A stretch of DNA of 64,000 bases, taken from positions 3,370,839-3,434,838 of the forward strand of contig JAPTYO010000015.1 in assembly GCA_036873135.1 (NCBI GenBank), in the 5' to 3' direction. Shown in pieces: positions 11,081 through 25,200 of the stretch. Source of the stretch: Clarkia xantiana subsp. parviflora (Eukaryota > Streptophyta > Magnoliopsida > Myrtales > Onagraceae). The notes under the pieces were generated by a model. It saw only the letters and a program-made list of their open reading frames with translations. It searched no databases and was not told the DNA's origin. A program made the translations under genes and the position numbers. Numbering within the stretch: the first letter of the stretch is position 1; each line of letters begins with the position of its first letter.

Positions 11081-11677
11081 AAAAAGATGACAATGGTGGC
11101 TAAGTGAGGTAATTTCTTTACACCTCTATATATTTGAAAAGGTGTAGGGTTTTTTAAAGTGACATAATCACAACCCTCCATTTAAAATTAGAAGAGATCT
11201 AAGTGTTAAAGGAAAACTATCATCTTTACCTCCCTTAGACTATGGTTAGGCATATTTCCACTCAAGTTAACACCCCATGGGTTTATTTTTAAGCATCCCA
11301 TACTTAGAAAAATTTTAGACCAAAATTAAAATTTTTCTCCATTTAGACTTACCCCGACATGAAATTGAAGCATGAACTCGTTTAGCTGTATTCGCATTAC
11401 ATCCCCATGCGAGCATATATTTTTCAAGTATACGCCCATGGCGGGGATAGATTTATTATTTTCATCTCAGACGGACACGTGCTTGGACACGTGTCCGGGC
11501 TATTCTGACGTTTGCAATTCCTCTATCTTATAAGGCAGGGGGCAGGGTCAGAGACACACATCCATGGGTAAGTAAGTATTCCGACAAAAGGTAAAATCCC
11601 GGCTTCAAATTGCGCGTGTCATACCATCCTAAAAATAGAGTCAATCAAGGGTCAGGCCATTGGTTGACTCGGGGGCA
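11081..11677. other. Non-coding region before the 3' LTR of E, with paired G-boxes
   Basis: No gene is seen. Two CACGTG cores at 11476-11481 and 11488-11493 lie 12 bp apart within a GGACACGTG repeat. CACGTG is the plant G-box bound by bZIP and bHLH factors. The segment ends in a purine-rich run (about 11667-11677) that fits a polypurine tract for plus-strand priming. Confidence 0.4.
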
Positions 11678-12375
11678 TGTGATGGATATACGCCCAATTT
11701 GAACCCGTTGACTTCCGTATCGTTTTATTTTGATCACCCCGTTAATGATTGTAAATCGAAACTTCGACCCAAACACCCCGCGGAAACACCAACGGTCCGG
11801 ACGAGGCCGAAATACTCATCCGGACCGAGGTAAACTCACCTAGGTGAGGTCGGGTGGCCACACCCTTGGGTGGCCACACCCAACCCCTACCCTTGGGGGT
11901 CGGATTTTCCTCCCCCCCAAGGGCCCCGACACCATTTTTCAACTCCCATACTTGGTTTATTTCCGCCAACCTTCTCTGTGCCTTAAGGTCTTGATTACGT
12001 GATTAATGGCTAATTAATTGTGTTTAAAGGTTAACGATGTCATTAAGTCACCTTAATGACACCGTTGCCTATAAATACAACTCTCCCACCATTCATTTGA
12101 ACATCTTGGCAAAGTACATAATTTAGCTCTGACATCTCTCTAGCTTTATCTCTCTACAAATACCATACTGACTTAGGCATCGGAGAGGGTACATCAGGTA
12201 CCCCCCCTCCGTGCCTGGTATTGCCCCTCTTGCAGGGCGAGAAGAGAAGCGAAGGCGAAGGACGGAAAGATACGGGCTAGGACGACAAGACTCAAGAGCA
12301 CCGAATCCGCAACATCTCCAGTGAGGAATAAGGCTTAGGTCGACCGCCCGTTTACCCGAGACTTAGAACCTAACA
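11678..12375 (+). repeat. 3' LTR of element E (about 698 bp)
   Basis: It starts TGTGATGG directly after the purine-rich tract and ends ACCTAACA. It holds a TATA box (CCTATAAATACAA, about 12068-12080). About 100 bp downstream is a GGCATCGGAGAGGG motif shared with the LTR of element B, followed by a CTTGCAGGGCGAGAAG-like end. The length is close to the 696-738 bp LTRs of A-C. The start could be two bases later (TGATGG), and its partner LTR is missing. Confidence 0.7.
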
Positions 12376-12383
12376 CCCATTAC

Positions 12384-13118
12384 GGTGTTTGGATGGATGT
12401 AATGTGTGATGTAATCTCACATTACGTCCCACATTACATCAACATTGCGTTGTTTGGTTTGCCAACGGCGTAATGTGCCTTGTAATTTAATATGCATTGT
12501 AATCTCAGATAACGTCCAAACTCCATTCAACGTAATGTGAGATTACATCCAAAAACTGATGTAATGTGAGATTACGTCAAACATTACGGAGTGTTATTAT
12601 TTTATTAATATTTATTAAATATACAAATACTTTATTTTATCATTATAGCTTATTATGATAATAATTTGTTATTATTAGTAGTCTTTTTATTTTTATTTTT
12701 TATCTACTTCATAACTCATTATTATAATAAATAATAATGCACTCGATATTCGTATAAAATGAGTAAAGTATTTTCAATGCATTTTTTTTATGAAAATTAT
12801 CTTATAAAACTACATATAAAGTTTTAACTATTAGAATTTTAATAGTTGTGCATATTGAGTTTACATATTTTGTTTTTAAAATTCATAAATGACAATAGTA
12901 TTAACCACAAAACATAAACTTTAAGAAGTTAGTTGTTGTCAAAATATATATTTTTTTAAATCCTATCATATTAAGATATAATATACTATCTATAAATTAA
13001 TATAATAATAATAAAGTCACATTACAATACACATTACAACACATACCAAACATTGTAATCTAACATTACAGTACAATCAAACACTGTAATCTCAAATTAA
13101 ATCCATCCAAACGCCCCC
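12384..13118. mobile_element. MITE-like non-autonomous DNA transposon
   Basis: The left end contains GTGTTTGGATGGATGTAATG, and the right end, read in reverse complement, GCGTTTGGATGGATTTAATT. Many copies of TAATGTGAGATTACA-like motifs lie near both ends in opposite orientations, and the middle is AT-rich with no coding potential. This is the layout of a MITE-type element. The target duplication is not certain (a TAA trinucleotide lies at both sides), so I do not assign a superfamily. Confidence 0.6.
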
Positions 13119-13277
13119 TAAGTAGATTACGGTTCTCTTTTGCCCTCTGATGATTCTAAAACCCTTCTCCGCGTTTCCGTTAAAACCTTTCTTTCTTCAG
13201 CTCGAACTTTGAAGTGGAAGAAGAAGTAGAGGCGCCAAACATACAACTTACAACCACCATCAGCCGTCACTGCTTCC
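13119..13277 (+). promoter_or_regulatory. Proximal promoter / 5' leader of the RRP12-like gene
   Basis: Only about 160 bp separates the MITE-like element from the start codon. It includes an AAACCC motif near 13159, resembling the telo-box found in front of many plant ribosome-biogenesis genes. No clear TATA box is visible. Transcription start is not determinable from sequence. Confidence 0.35.
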
Positions 13278-16200
13278 ATGACAGTGAAACCGCGTAAGAC
13301 TCCGAGACCTAGCTTGGAGAAGATGGAGGAGGCTCCGCAGCACCGCGAAGAACCCGCTGAGGAACCTCTCAAGGATAGTGGAGACATCTGCCAGCAGCTC
13401 ATGGACCGCTACACCGGATCTTCCGCCGCCCAGCACAGTCACCTTGTCGCCACCGCAGCAGCCACCCGCGCTATGCTAGCCACAGAATCCCTTCCCCTCT
13501 CTCCCTCGTCTTACTTTTCAGCTGCCATGTCCACACTCGACTCTGCTGAGACCTTGAGCAGTACCGAGATTGGGGCACTGATGTCGTTTCTGGTCATCGT
13601 CCTACCTGTGGTTCCGCCAGGTGAGATAACGGCTCCAAAGGCGAGGGAGGCAGTGGAGGTACTCGTGAGGTTCGTCGGAAAAGAGGAGGATGAGAAATTG
13701 GGAGCGTCCAGTCTCAGGTCTGTAGTCAAGTGTGTGGGTATTCTGCTAGGATTGTGTAATTTGGAGGATTGGGATTCCCTGGAACTAGGTTTCGAGACTT
13801 TATTGAAGTTATGCGTGGATAAACGTCCTAAGGTATATCTTTCTTTGGCTCGACACAAATACATTATCTTGTGTTTTGCAGTTCATAGCCAGGTAACTAA
13901 CTGGATTGGGTATTATTTTACCAAAACAGAAAATCAATCAACTACTGAAATTATGTTGGGATTCAGAATACAGTCTTGATCACTTCTCCTCTCTCTATAT
14001 ACTTTTAATGAAGTTCCGAGATGCATCTTTGATTTCTATGGGTTTCCTTGCTTCTTGATTCCTACTTGAAAGAGTTATCTATTCTGTGGTGCAGGTCAGG
14101 CGTAGTGCTCAAGAGTGCTTTGAGAAGATTTTTAAGGTCTTTCAAAGTCCCTCTGTAGTAAAGAAAGCTAGCGAATTGCTTCTTTCTTTTCTCGAAAATT
14201 ACATACCTTTCGCTGTTAAATTGAGTTCTTCAAGACCTTCCAATGAATCTGAGAGTGCAGCACTAGCTAAACCCGAAAATGTAGAAGTTCTACATATGTT
14301 AAGTGCAATGACATCAGTTTCTCCATATGTCTCGCCCAAAGTCAGTTCAAAGATTCTTTCACACGTTTTTGAGCTTATGAGTTCTGAGTTTTCACCTCTT
14401 ACAAGGCAAATCTTGAAAATCATTGAACTGTCATTAGAAGCTTCGAGAGTCGGAGATGCCGATGCAGAAAGGATCATAGTTTTGCTTTCTTCATATATCT
14501 CATTAAATGGGAATCCAACGGACACTCTCATATCGGCTGCGTCCATGTTAAGGGACACTTTGGGAAAACTTCAAAATCAAGGAACTAAATCCTGGATTAA
14601 GAGCGTTCCGATAGTTCTCCACTCTATAGCTGGTACTCTTCTTGACTATCATGTTTGAATGACAGTTGATATGCTCATGATTTGTGCAGGATTTATTTCT
14701 TAGGTATAGAGCTTGATTATTTTGCGGCTTTGTCTTTTATTATTGGATGATATGTGCGTCCTATTTATTTTCCCATCAATTTTTCTTTCAAAGGTGTTTG
14801 CTTGCTGTCTTCATTTGCTGTAAATTCCCTTTTCCTTAAAAAACTTCCGGCCTTTAGTCAAGCCGTACGCGTTCTTTCGGTTCGTTAAAGAATAAATCTC
14901 TAAAAATGTATCTAGGAAGGTATGCTTAACATATGCAAGTTGTGGATAGAAAAGAGGATGAGCGTAGTAATTCTTTAGCATTTTAATGATATATTTTTTT
15001 TTTTTTTTAAAATGGTTTTGAAGCTATATGTGTCACTTAACATGGTACATTACTGGTTATATGTTTGTTTGATCTAGATTCAAGTGGTTCTTGAAGTTTC
15101 TGTGATTCTGTCCTGGGAATACAAATATTGCAAGATTTTCATTATTGTTGTGAGAGTTCACTGTTCTGAGTTCTCTTGTTTTGGCTCCTATTTGGTTATG
15201 CAATCAATTGCTAGCATAAGCTAAAATCACACCATTTTGTTTCTAGGTTTGCAGTTTGCAACTTGTTACTTGGTTCTGTCTTAAAACTTGGTCGAGGACA
15301 TGTTGGTTTCTGATATCTGTCTATAATAATCCAGGTCTTTTAATTTCTGAGTCTGATACTGCATCACAAGCTTCTACTATTTTAAAGGAGTTGATTAAGA
15401 ACTGCTTCGATGGAAGATCTTTCTCGATTGATGACCAACTGGTTGAAGATGATTGTCCAATGAGTGATGAAGCAAGTGCAGTGAAGAGAGTATGTGACGC
15501 CCTCGAGAGTAGCCTTGATGCTTGTAAAGGCATCCATAACGATCACGTGCTTTCTGCAATTTCAACCTTGTTCGTCAGATTGGGTATCAATTTATTTCAG
15601 AGCATCATGCTATAGTCAACATGATATAGTGGACTACGAAGTAGTTCTTTTTTGTCAATTTTCTTTTTGAATAACCATGGGCCTACAAAATAAATTTACT
15701 GGACATGTATCCAATAAATCATTTTACTTGGATATGTCATGGAACCCACATCACTTGTAACTTGTTCTGTTTCTTTAATCCTTTTCAGTGTGGTATACCC
15801 TTTCTAGCAAGCATCTCAATATGCTAACCTGTCTCTCACTACCCGACATTATGTGCCATCATGATTTCAGTACTTGCCCTCTAGTGCAAACATGACTTAT
15901 AATTTCGTTCTTATTTTACAACATGGTTGTTGATAATAAGCTGGACTAACATTGTGCTTTTGTTTTTGCAAATGTGGTGGCGCAGAAGCTTCCTTTTGTT
16001 AGGACTGCCTAGTAGGCTAGTAGCTAGCGACCTTTAGTGTTTATTCCTTCGGTGCAAACTTTGTCTGCATGATATTGAATGGAACCCATCTTCCACCTTC
16101 TATTTGTGATAATCTGAAAGAAACCTGGAAAGTCCATATTTTTGTGAAGCTGACTCCATTTCTACCTGAGAATGAAGCAACATAGTTATGACGTATGTGT

Positions 16201-19200
16201 ATTTTGATGCAGGTAAATGCTCATACATTTACATGAAAAGTATCTTACTCAAGCTTGCTGAGTTGATGCAAGGTGGAGCAACACCTGGTAAAGATCATGT
16301 AAGCATATGACTCATTTTTGCTTAGAACTGCCTTGTATTAACATTAGGTTTTGAACATCTGCATCCAGTTATTATATGGAAGAACAATCCTTATAGTGAC
16401 AGTCTGTTGCTTTACCATACTAATTACTGAGTTAAATGGCAATTCGTCATATATCTCAATTCGCAAACCTCATTTGATTTTGTCAACGTTATATTTCTTT
16501 TTTTTTCTTTGCATAAATACATGGACATCATTAAAATGCATGATGTTACTTAATTTTCACTTATGATATTACATTATCAGTAAAGTAATTATTGAAGGAT
16601 GGGATTCAATGAACAGAATATGAAGAGACAGAACAACAGTGAAGGGATTTAGTTTCTTAAGAGCAGAAAATAAGCATTAGTGAGCTTGTCTAGAGGCTTA
16701 GATATGGTAGTCTGGCCTAGTTTGTTAACCCCCTAAAAGAAACTTCAAAACTCATTTGATTTTGTCAACGTTATATCTCTTTTTTTTGTCCTTTGCACAA
16801 ATATATGGACATCATTGAAATGCATGATGTTACTTAATTTTCACTTATGATATTACATTATCAGTAAAGTAATTATTGAAGGATGGGATTCAATGAACAG
16901 AATATGAAGAGAGTACAACAGCGAAGGAATTTTAGTTTCTTGAGAGCAGAAAATAAGCATTAGTGAGCTTGTCTAGAGGCTTACATATGGTAGTCTGGCC
17001 TAGCTTGTTAACCCCCTAAAAGAAGCTTCTAAACTCTTCTACTTTTGCAAGTTTCATGTTGTTCAACTGAATATATTTGTCTGTTCACGGCTGCACAGTT
17101 ATCTTGATAGCTCCTAGTGAGGTCTTGAGAGATGCCATTCTCTGAATGAGATATGATACAACGATTTTATTGGAATCACGCCTTTGAAATTGATAAATTG
17201 CACAGGATCTTGATAACTTTTAGGGAGGACACCGATATTCAAATGAGAAAGAAGATGTAGCGACTTGATCTGAGTCACATTATTGAAATTTTCTTTCCAG
17301 TTGGCAAATTTTCTCAGGTTTAACTGAGAGAATTATTTTACATGGTTCTGATTTACTCGCATAGTATATGTATGACAAATGATGGTAACTGTGAATGCAT
17401 GTTCAAATCAGTAATCCATGAATCTTTTTAGCTTTTGTACTAAAAGGTTTTATTTTTTATTTTCCTGTTCACAGATTCAAAGATGTATTGGGTCTGCTGT
17501 GATTGCTATCGGCCCGGAGAGGATGCTTACTCTGTTGCCTATTTCAATTAATACTGAGGACTTAAGCTGTACTAATACTTGGTTGATTCCAATATTAAGG
17601 GATTATGTTGTTGGATCATCTCTTGAATATTACATGGACAATATCGTTCCCCTCGCGAAGTCCTTTCAGCTTGCTACTCGAAAAGGTATATCCTCTGCAT
17701 ACATTGTGTATTTTATGATAAGCTTCTGTTGTTATGTCATATCTATGATTTTCGTTGATATGTGGAAGTCTTTATCTGAACGGTTGCAGTTTTACCTAAT
17801 CGTCTATGTACTGGCGTGTTGTTCCATAGTCTTTTGTTAAATCCTCATGTGTTCTCTTTTGTTCGACTTTATTTAGTTGTTTTTAGAAGCACCTATATAA
17901 ATATTTTAAGTACATGTTGACAGTAGATGAGAGACTTACACTATTCATGAAGGGACAATTGAAAAACTTGTGAAAGGAGTTAGAAGTTTAGGAACTATTT
18001 GATAATAGCCGACACTTCAGACAGTAGGGAAGTGGCATTCAAACTGTTACGGCCCTGGATTCAGACTACAGAAAACGAAAGCAGCAATATAGAGTAGATG
18101 ATAATCTTCTTCCTAAATTCCTAATCAACCCTAATCTCAATAGGAGACTAAGATTAATTGTTGGAAGGTGCCCTTTATTATATTCTTCATGCTCTAATAT
18201 AGAGATTACAAGAAGCTGTAGGCTATATATTATTTCCTAATGTTATTGCTAGAATATAGTAATTCCTTAATAAGCTATAACTAAAAGATGGCAATATGAA
18301 GTTGCCTTATTTTACTTCCTAGTTCTCCTAGAGTAGACCTGGCCTAACATAACACAAACTTAATACTCAATGGTGAAAGATGAAAATTAAAAAAAGAAAG
18401 AAAAAGAAATGTGTTATGAGTACACATAGAATAGGAGATTTAGAAACCTGAGTTTCTGATTAACTTTCTGCTCATCGCTCTATTCAATAACTTGTCCCTG
18501 AAATAGGACTAGACCAGTACAATCTAAGAAGATAAGATATTCTAACTAATAAGAATATGAAATATAATATCTAACTATATCACTAATAGATCTAACATTA
18601 TCACTAATAGTAGAGATACTAAAACTAAGTCTATCACTAACATTAACCCTAATAATAATAGATATTATCATATACTGGATAAACAATAACAATATATGAT
18701 AATATCTATTATTATTAGGGTTATGTTAGTGATAGATTTAGTTTTAGTATCATTACTATTAGTGATAATGTTAGATCGATTAGTGATATAGTTAGATATA
18801 ATATTTCATATTCTTATTAGTTAGAATACCTTATCTTCTTAGATTGTACTGGTCTAGTCCTATTTAAGGGAAAGGTTATTGAATAAAGTGATGAGCAGAA
18901 AGTTAATCAGAAACTCAGGTTTCTAAATCTCCTATTCTATGTGTACTCATAACAAAATGCCTTCCTATTACCATTATATTAGATTAGCATGACACTACAT
19001 ATGAAAGGGAGCATGTTTCTAAACGCTATTGCCGAACAACGCTTCTTGTTAAGGTCTGAAGTAGAGTATCCATGAAAGATGGATATTCATTTGATGTTCT
19101 AAGTATGTTCGCTCTACCTCTACGTGTAAACAACTTGATCCTATTTGTTTGTATAAGTTCTCACTTGCTTTGTTTTCCCAGCTGAGAAGTCACCACGAAG

Positions 19201-22200
19201 TAAGGAATTGCAAAACCATGCTCACGATCTGTGGAAATTGCTACCTGCCTTTTGTCGCTACCCTACTGATACTAAGAAACAGTTCAAGCGTTTGGCTGTT
19301 CTATTAGCTGTTCTTCTTAAGAAGTATGGTTTCATGCATGAGCGGGTCGCACTTGCCTTAAAGGTTATTTTATTTTGTCAATGACATGTTCTATATATTG
19401 TACTACCACGAGCCTTCGCGTTTAAATGCTGGTTGGTACTTTCGGACTTGTGAAACCATACTTATACACCAAAGATTAAGCCAGTGCTTAACTGATGGGG
19501 ACTAGGGTGTTGAGTCGGCCCAAGTGAACAATGTGTCTCTGAAAGATGTGAATGTTCTATGCTGTAATTGGCTGGAACTGTCGAGAAAGGGGCACCCAGT
19601 GAGTCATGAATGGCCCTGGTTAGAGTGAGAGTTTGTAAGAAACTAACACATCTCCACATCGGTTATCCACTTGAACAGTCACTGGTATATAAATGTGTCT
19701 TATAAGTCCAAAAGGTCCCAAAACTGGTAATTTTGGTTGAAGCTTGTGGTTTTATATATTTCTTAAAAAATATCGTGTTAGGACTTGGAAGTCTAAAATT
19801 GCTTTTTAACTTATGTAGGTTCTGGTAAATCAGAATAAATGTGTACTTGGCTTCAAAAGTTCTGGGAAATTGAATGATTCTGTCATGGAATCTATAGTGG
19901 AGTTTCAGAATGTAGACCCTTATTCAACGAAAACTGCAACGAAAAATATGAAGGCTTTAGCAGGATATTCTATGGAGTTGCTCCGATATCTGTCAGATCA
20001 ATTTATCAACTCAAAGAGAAGGCCTCATTTAAAGGTTCTTTAATTGATGTTTTTATTTATTTATTTATTGAGTTGCTTATTGTACTCATGTGGTTTTCAT
20101 CTGATGTATTGGTTTTTGGATATAAAAAGTTACACAATGACCTAGAAACTGCTTATAACTCTAGTTTGTGTTTGGCTGGTTGTAGTTATTTGTATACAGT
20201 AAATATTTGACTTTTTAATTCATATATATACATATTTTAGAGCTCCGGATAGGTACGCATATAGTTTATTCTAGTCTTAGATCCCTGTAACTGGATATAT
20301 GTTTGACTACTCTGGGAGTTTCCTTTAGGGATTAATTCTGTAGATAGTTTTCCCTTGTCTTTTCATTTTCTTTATCCAATTTGCTTTAAAGTTTAGTGGC
20401 GTAAGATGTTTAAACTTTAGATAGTTTGGGTAAGTGCATATACAATGTATGATATTATGAAAGTACTTTGTCTTCCTTTGAGACATTTTCTTATTTATGG
20501 CTGCACCAACATATTGCATTTAGCCATGAACTAACTCTTATTAAAAAAATAAGAAAACTACTCATCTGTGTTTCTGTTTATCCTTTTCAGGATGCAATTT
20601 CGTGTTTGGCGTCTATCTCTGATTCTTCTGCACTCAAAGAAAATTTGTTAGAATTTATCCAAAGTTTTGACTTTTTCAATCTAAATAATGAAAGTGACTC
20701 TCAAGTTCTCAAAGGTGATACAGATTCATCACTAGATGATAAGCAAGGAAATATGACCTCTTCAGAGAAAGATGTGAAAAGGTAATTTCGTTTTACTTCA
20801 GTATTGATAGTAGTTTGTTTGTTTAAATATGTTGGAGTAGGATCCAGTTCCTAGCAAAATAAGCCAAGGATTTAAATCTAATGCAGGTGCAGAATTTTGG
20901 AGCTTGCATCTTTTCTTGTAGAAGGGGCAAATGAAGATCTCATCAACTTAATTTTTGACTTGGTTAAACACACTTTAAAGGTTCTAAAAGCGACCTAACA
21001 ACTAATGATTCTTTAGCACCATCATAGATTATTTTCTTTTAGCAAGTATTTTTACTAATATCATCTTCGATCCTTTCCTTGAATAGGAGATCAGTGAAGT
21101 CGGCCATAATGAAGCATACCATACTTTAAGCAGAGTATTGGAGGTATTTCTGTCATTTTTGCTTCTGTCTTCTTCAATTATTATACCTTATAAGCAAAAC
21201 AGAAACATACATTCCAAATGTTTTAGCTGTTAGATGATGGAACCCGTCTGTTTTATTTATTTCATGTAGTACACCAGTTCTTCCATCATGAATACGTTTT
21301 TATTTTTACTTCATAAATAATTGGATTGCGAGTAATACACGGGTTCAAATATAAAGTCAGATCATTAAAATACAACAGCCCACTCTTTTTCACATCTCAG
21401 AGATTCAATGCATTTTGGAATTGAGAAATTTCCAACAGAGCAGTTCCCCCTTGTTAGAGAATATATCACTAAACCCTAAACCCTAAAGCTTAGTGTGACG
21501 GCTGCAAGCTTGAAGAAGACTGAGAAACTAGGTGTGAGTAACCTAGATTAGGCTCTGATACCAACTTACAGTTTTGTTCTACTTAGGGTTCCTTGTTGTA
21601 GAGGTTGTTGTAGAGGAGTATATATATAGGTGTAGCTCTCCTTCAAATTAGGCAACTAAATATATCATAATAAGTAGAAAATATATCTCTAACACCCCTT
21701 TTCCCCCTCTGAATTGGGAAATATTTTAATTTGATTGTGCAGGAGCATGCATGGTTTTGTTCTTCGCATGGTGAGGAGTTGATTGGTTTACTACTTGGTC
21801 TCAAAACCCCAACTGATATTGCAATTCTCAAGAGTCGTTTTGATTGTTTTCACATGCTCTTGTATCATGACTTAAAGGTTAGTCTTCTTTCTCCCCTCAT
21901 ATGAAATATCACTGTTTCTAAGCTTCTTCTTATGATGCTTATATATTGATATTTCAATTTTGGATGTCGGATTTTTTTCTTGAAGTGTGTTCACATATAT
22001 GATGTTCATCAAAGTTGTACTAGTATATGATTGTTGGTACTTGGGTTATGATGCTGTACCTGTTTAAGTGTGTGGTTTGAGAGATGCGTTGAATATATAT
22101 ATCGAACGTGATTTGTTGCTTCTAGTGGTTATACTAATAACGTATCGCATGAAAGGTGGAAGGGCTTGGTTCAGTCTTGGAGTTTTGATGCTTCTACTGT

Positions 22201-25200
22201 GGCAATGTCTTCAATTTTTATTTTCTAAGTTGTTTGGAGACTGAGTTCCTTTGGGAAATAAGACAACTTGTTTTAGTGGAATGCACTCATTAAATGTCCT
22301 GCATGTCAGATTGTCAGTTATAAGAAAGAACCTATAAGGTTTTGCATTGCCAGGTTAGTATTCCATTTTTCTACGTGCACATGTTACACACTATCTTGTT
22401 TTGGGATGATAAGATGTCCATTGTTTTTCTGGTCTACTTTATGCTATTTATGATGTTTGGGCTCACTTGTCATGTCTATGACACGTTTACTACATTGCTG
22501 TGGTTTTCTGTTGAATATATTTAGAGCTGCAGAAAATGAGGTTTTCCCTTATCTTGTAACATTGTGCAGATGAACTTGGAGGAGGAGAACAAAAAGGCAT
22601 TTCTCATTCTCAATGAGATTATTGTCACTTTAAAGGATGTAAGATTTGTCACATCTCAGCATCTCTGTCTTCTATCTTTGCTCCCTCTCATTTCAAGCGC
22701 TTAACCACTGAAAAGCTTTTTTAGCACTTTGCTACTAATCCTAAAGTATCAGAATGTTGTTTCACGTTCTAAGTTGTGTTAATAGCCATAATATATATAT
22801 GTTAAATTCCACATTGGGCCGAGTCAAACCCAACGGGCCAACATAGAGCAACCATTTTTACAATTGGGTTTTCCATCCTAAAACCAATTGGTGATAGGAG
22901 GAGGTGACCCACCTGCTTATATAATACTCAAACACTACTCACACCACTGGTGTGATATATTATTCACGGTGGAGTTTTTGTTACTTCAACACTCCCCCGC
23001 ACTGTAAGGACTCTTTTCACTAAGACACCGAATTTTCAAATCCGGACGGGTTGTGACTTAATTTCAACAAACCCAACTCTCACGCCCAGACCCGATCCGG
23101 TAACCTAGTACGTGGAGCCAACAAGGGGACACAAACCCAACACCGCCAACCAGAACCGGGCTCTGGTACCATGTCAAATTCCACATTGGGCCGAGTCAAA
23201 CCCAACGGGCCAACATAGAGCAACCATTTTTTCAAGTGGGTTTTCTATCCTAAAACCAATTGGTTTTAGGATGGAACCCCACTTGCATATATGACTGCTC
23301 TCTGCTTACCCGTTATATGCCCAGTTCTTTCAGGCACTCTATGCAGTTTTGATTTGTCTGTATCTGTAAACTCTACCTCAGACTTTAAACGAGGAAATGT
23401 TTTTACTTGATTTTATCTTTGCTGAACCTTTCTTTGAACTTCGTTTGAGAAGTCATTCAGCACTCACCTATGTGGCTATGTTGATAAACATGTATGTGTA
23501 GACATCAAGTCCTATATCTAAAGGACAACATATTACTCTGTTTAAGTGAAAACAGCTCAGAACTTTTACAAGATCCTAGTGGAAATTCTACAGTATCCTC
23601 CAGTGGAAGAACCACATATAAATTTCCATATAATAATAGCCCATTGAAGAGACAGTGATCACAGAGTTCCCCCTAAAAGGAGATGGAATAGATCCAAAGG
23701 AACAAGCTTTGTTTTTCCAAGGATATTAGAGAAACGTAAAATTTAGGCCTCATCACTATCCAGCATACCACACTATAACCATAGCAGCTTCAGGGACAGG
23801 ATCCGTGGTTCATACAACTTACATAAAACGTGCAGTTTAAGCTTATCAGGTTTTACGTACCTTTGATCCTGTCTCTCAAGCTGCGATGGTTAAAGTGTGA
23901 CACACTAGAGAGTGATGAGGTTTTGTTACATTCAGATTTATATATTTTTTATTTTATACTTTTGGAAATCGTTTTTCTCCACCTTTGAATGATATCCTGT
24001 TCTTCTACTGGATGATACTGTTGAATGAGTACCTGGATTTGGTTAAACTTTGTGTGGCATTTTTACGTGATAGTTATATATTGTCCTTTGTTCTACAAAA
24101 ACCTCATGATCCAATTTGGCACCCATACTTATGATTGTGGAAATCGATGCACGTAATCATGATTTGGCTTTCTTTCTTTTCAGCAATGAAACTATTGTGT
24201 AACTATTACGCGGATTTCTGTATATTATATCTGGCACCACCTTTCATTTGATACTCTTATTTGCTCTAATTCTAATTTTGTAATGTTTTACTTGCAGTCC
24301 AATGAAGATGTGAGAAAGGTGGCTTCTGATGTACTCACTGCTATAAGTTCAATCTCGATAGAGAAATCACTCAGTTCAGACACACTTCATCAGAAGTTGG
24401 CTCGCATGGTAAGTGCATTTCAGAACCCATCTTATCTTATCCTATCCGTAACTAGGTCTTTTCTCTCAATAATTTGATTCCATTACCCGATCAGACTTCA
24501 TCATTAAAGGAAAACATTTCCTTGTGCTAAAATCCAGAGGCGGTCCTTGGAAAAAGATAGTAATCGTTTGAGGTTTTCTTCAATTTAGCCCCTTAAATAT
24601 ATTCCTAACTTTAAGGGATATATTTAAGGGACTAAATTGAACAAAATTAAAAGTTTAGAGTCGATCACGTGACTTGCACATGTCATTTAACAGCCAAAAC
24701 TAACGGCCAACTAACGGATGTACCAAAAGCCATATTTTTTCAAACGTTTGGTACCAGAAGTATACAAAACTAAACATCTAGTACTAAAAGCCACATTCGG
24801 TCAAACATGTGGTATGAAAAGTACCTTTAACCCTATTATTTATGTTTTTCATGGATGATGTTTTCTGTCGGATACACATATATGTGCAAGCATGCCATGG
24901 GATTGAGACTATATATAGTTTTCTTTAGATAACATAACCATATTATTTATGTTATAATGTATTTACAGATAATGGGATATCTATCTGGTACATCTCCTCA
25001 CATAACGAGTGGAGCTATTTCTGCATTATCTGTGCTGCTATACAAAGATTATGGAGCTACTCTTTCAGTGACAGACCTTGTTCCTTGTGTCCTTTCTTTG
25101 CTGCGAAGCAAAGCACTAGAAATCATAAAAGTGAGCACACAGTACATAAATTCTCATAGTTAATCTCCGTCTCCTTCAAACTATATGGTGGCCCGAGTCA

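Larger units (their letters stand above)
4300..12375 (+). mobile_element. Element E: 5'-truncated, RT-less Tat-like retroelement
   Basis: In plus orientation it contains a gag-protease-gag reading frame, a block of tandem repeats, an extra ORF on the opposite strand, a purine-rich stretch ending GACTCGGGGGCA, and a 698-bp 3' LTR. This is the order of elements A and B (gag-pol, repeats, antisense ORF, 3' LTR), but no reverse transcriptase, RNase H or integrase can be found. The 5' LTR, primer site and N-terminal part of gag are missing because of the breakpoint at 4300. Confidence 0.75.

Noticed and set aside
24560..24840. Possible small inverted-repeat transposon in RRP12 intron 13
   Set aside because: There is a short local inverted repeat (TTTAAGG/CCTTAAA) but no clear termini or duplication.
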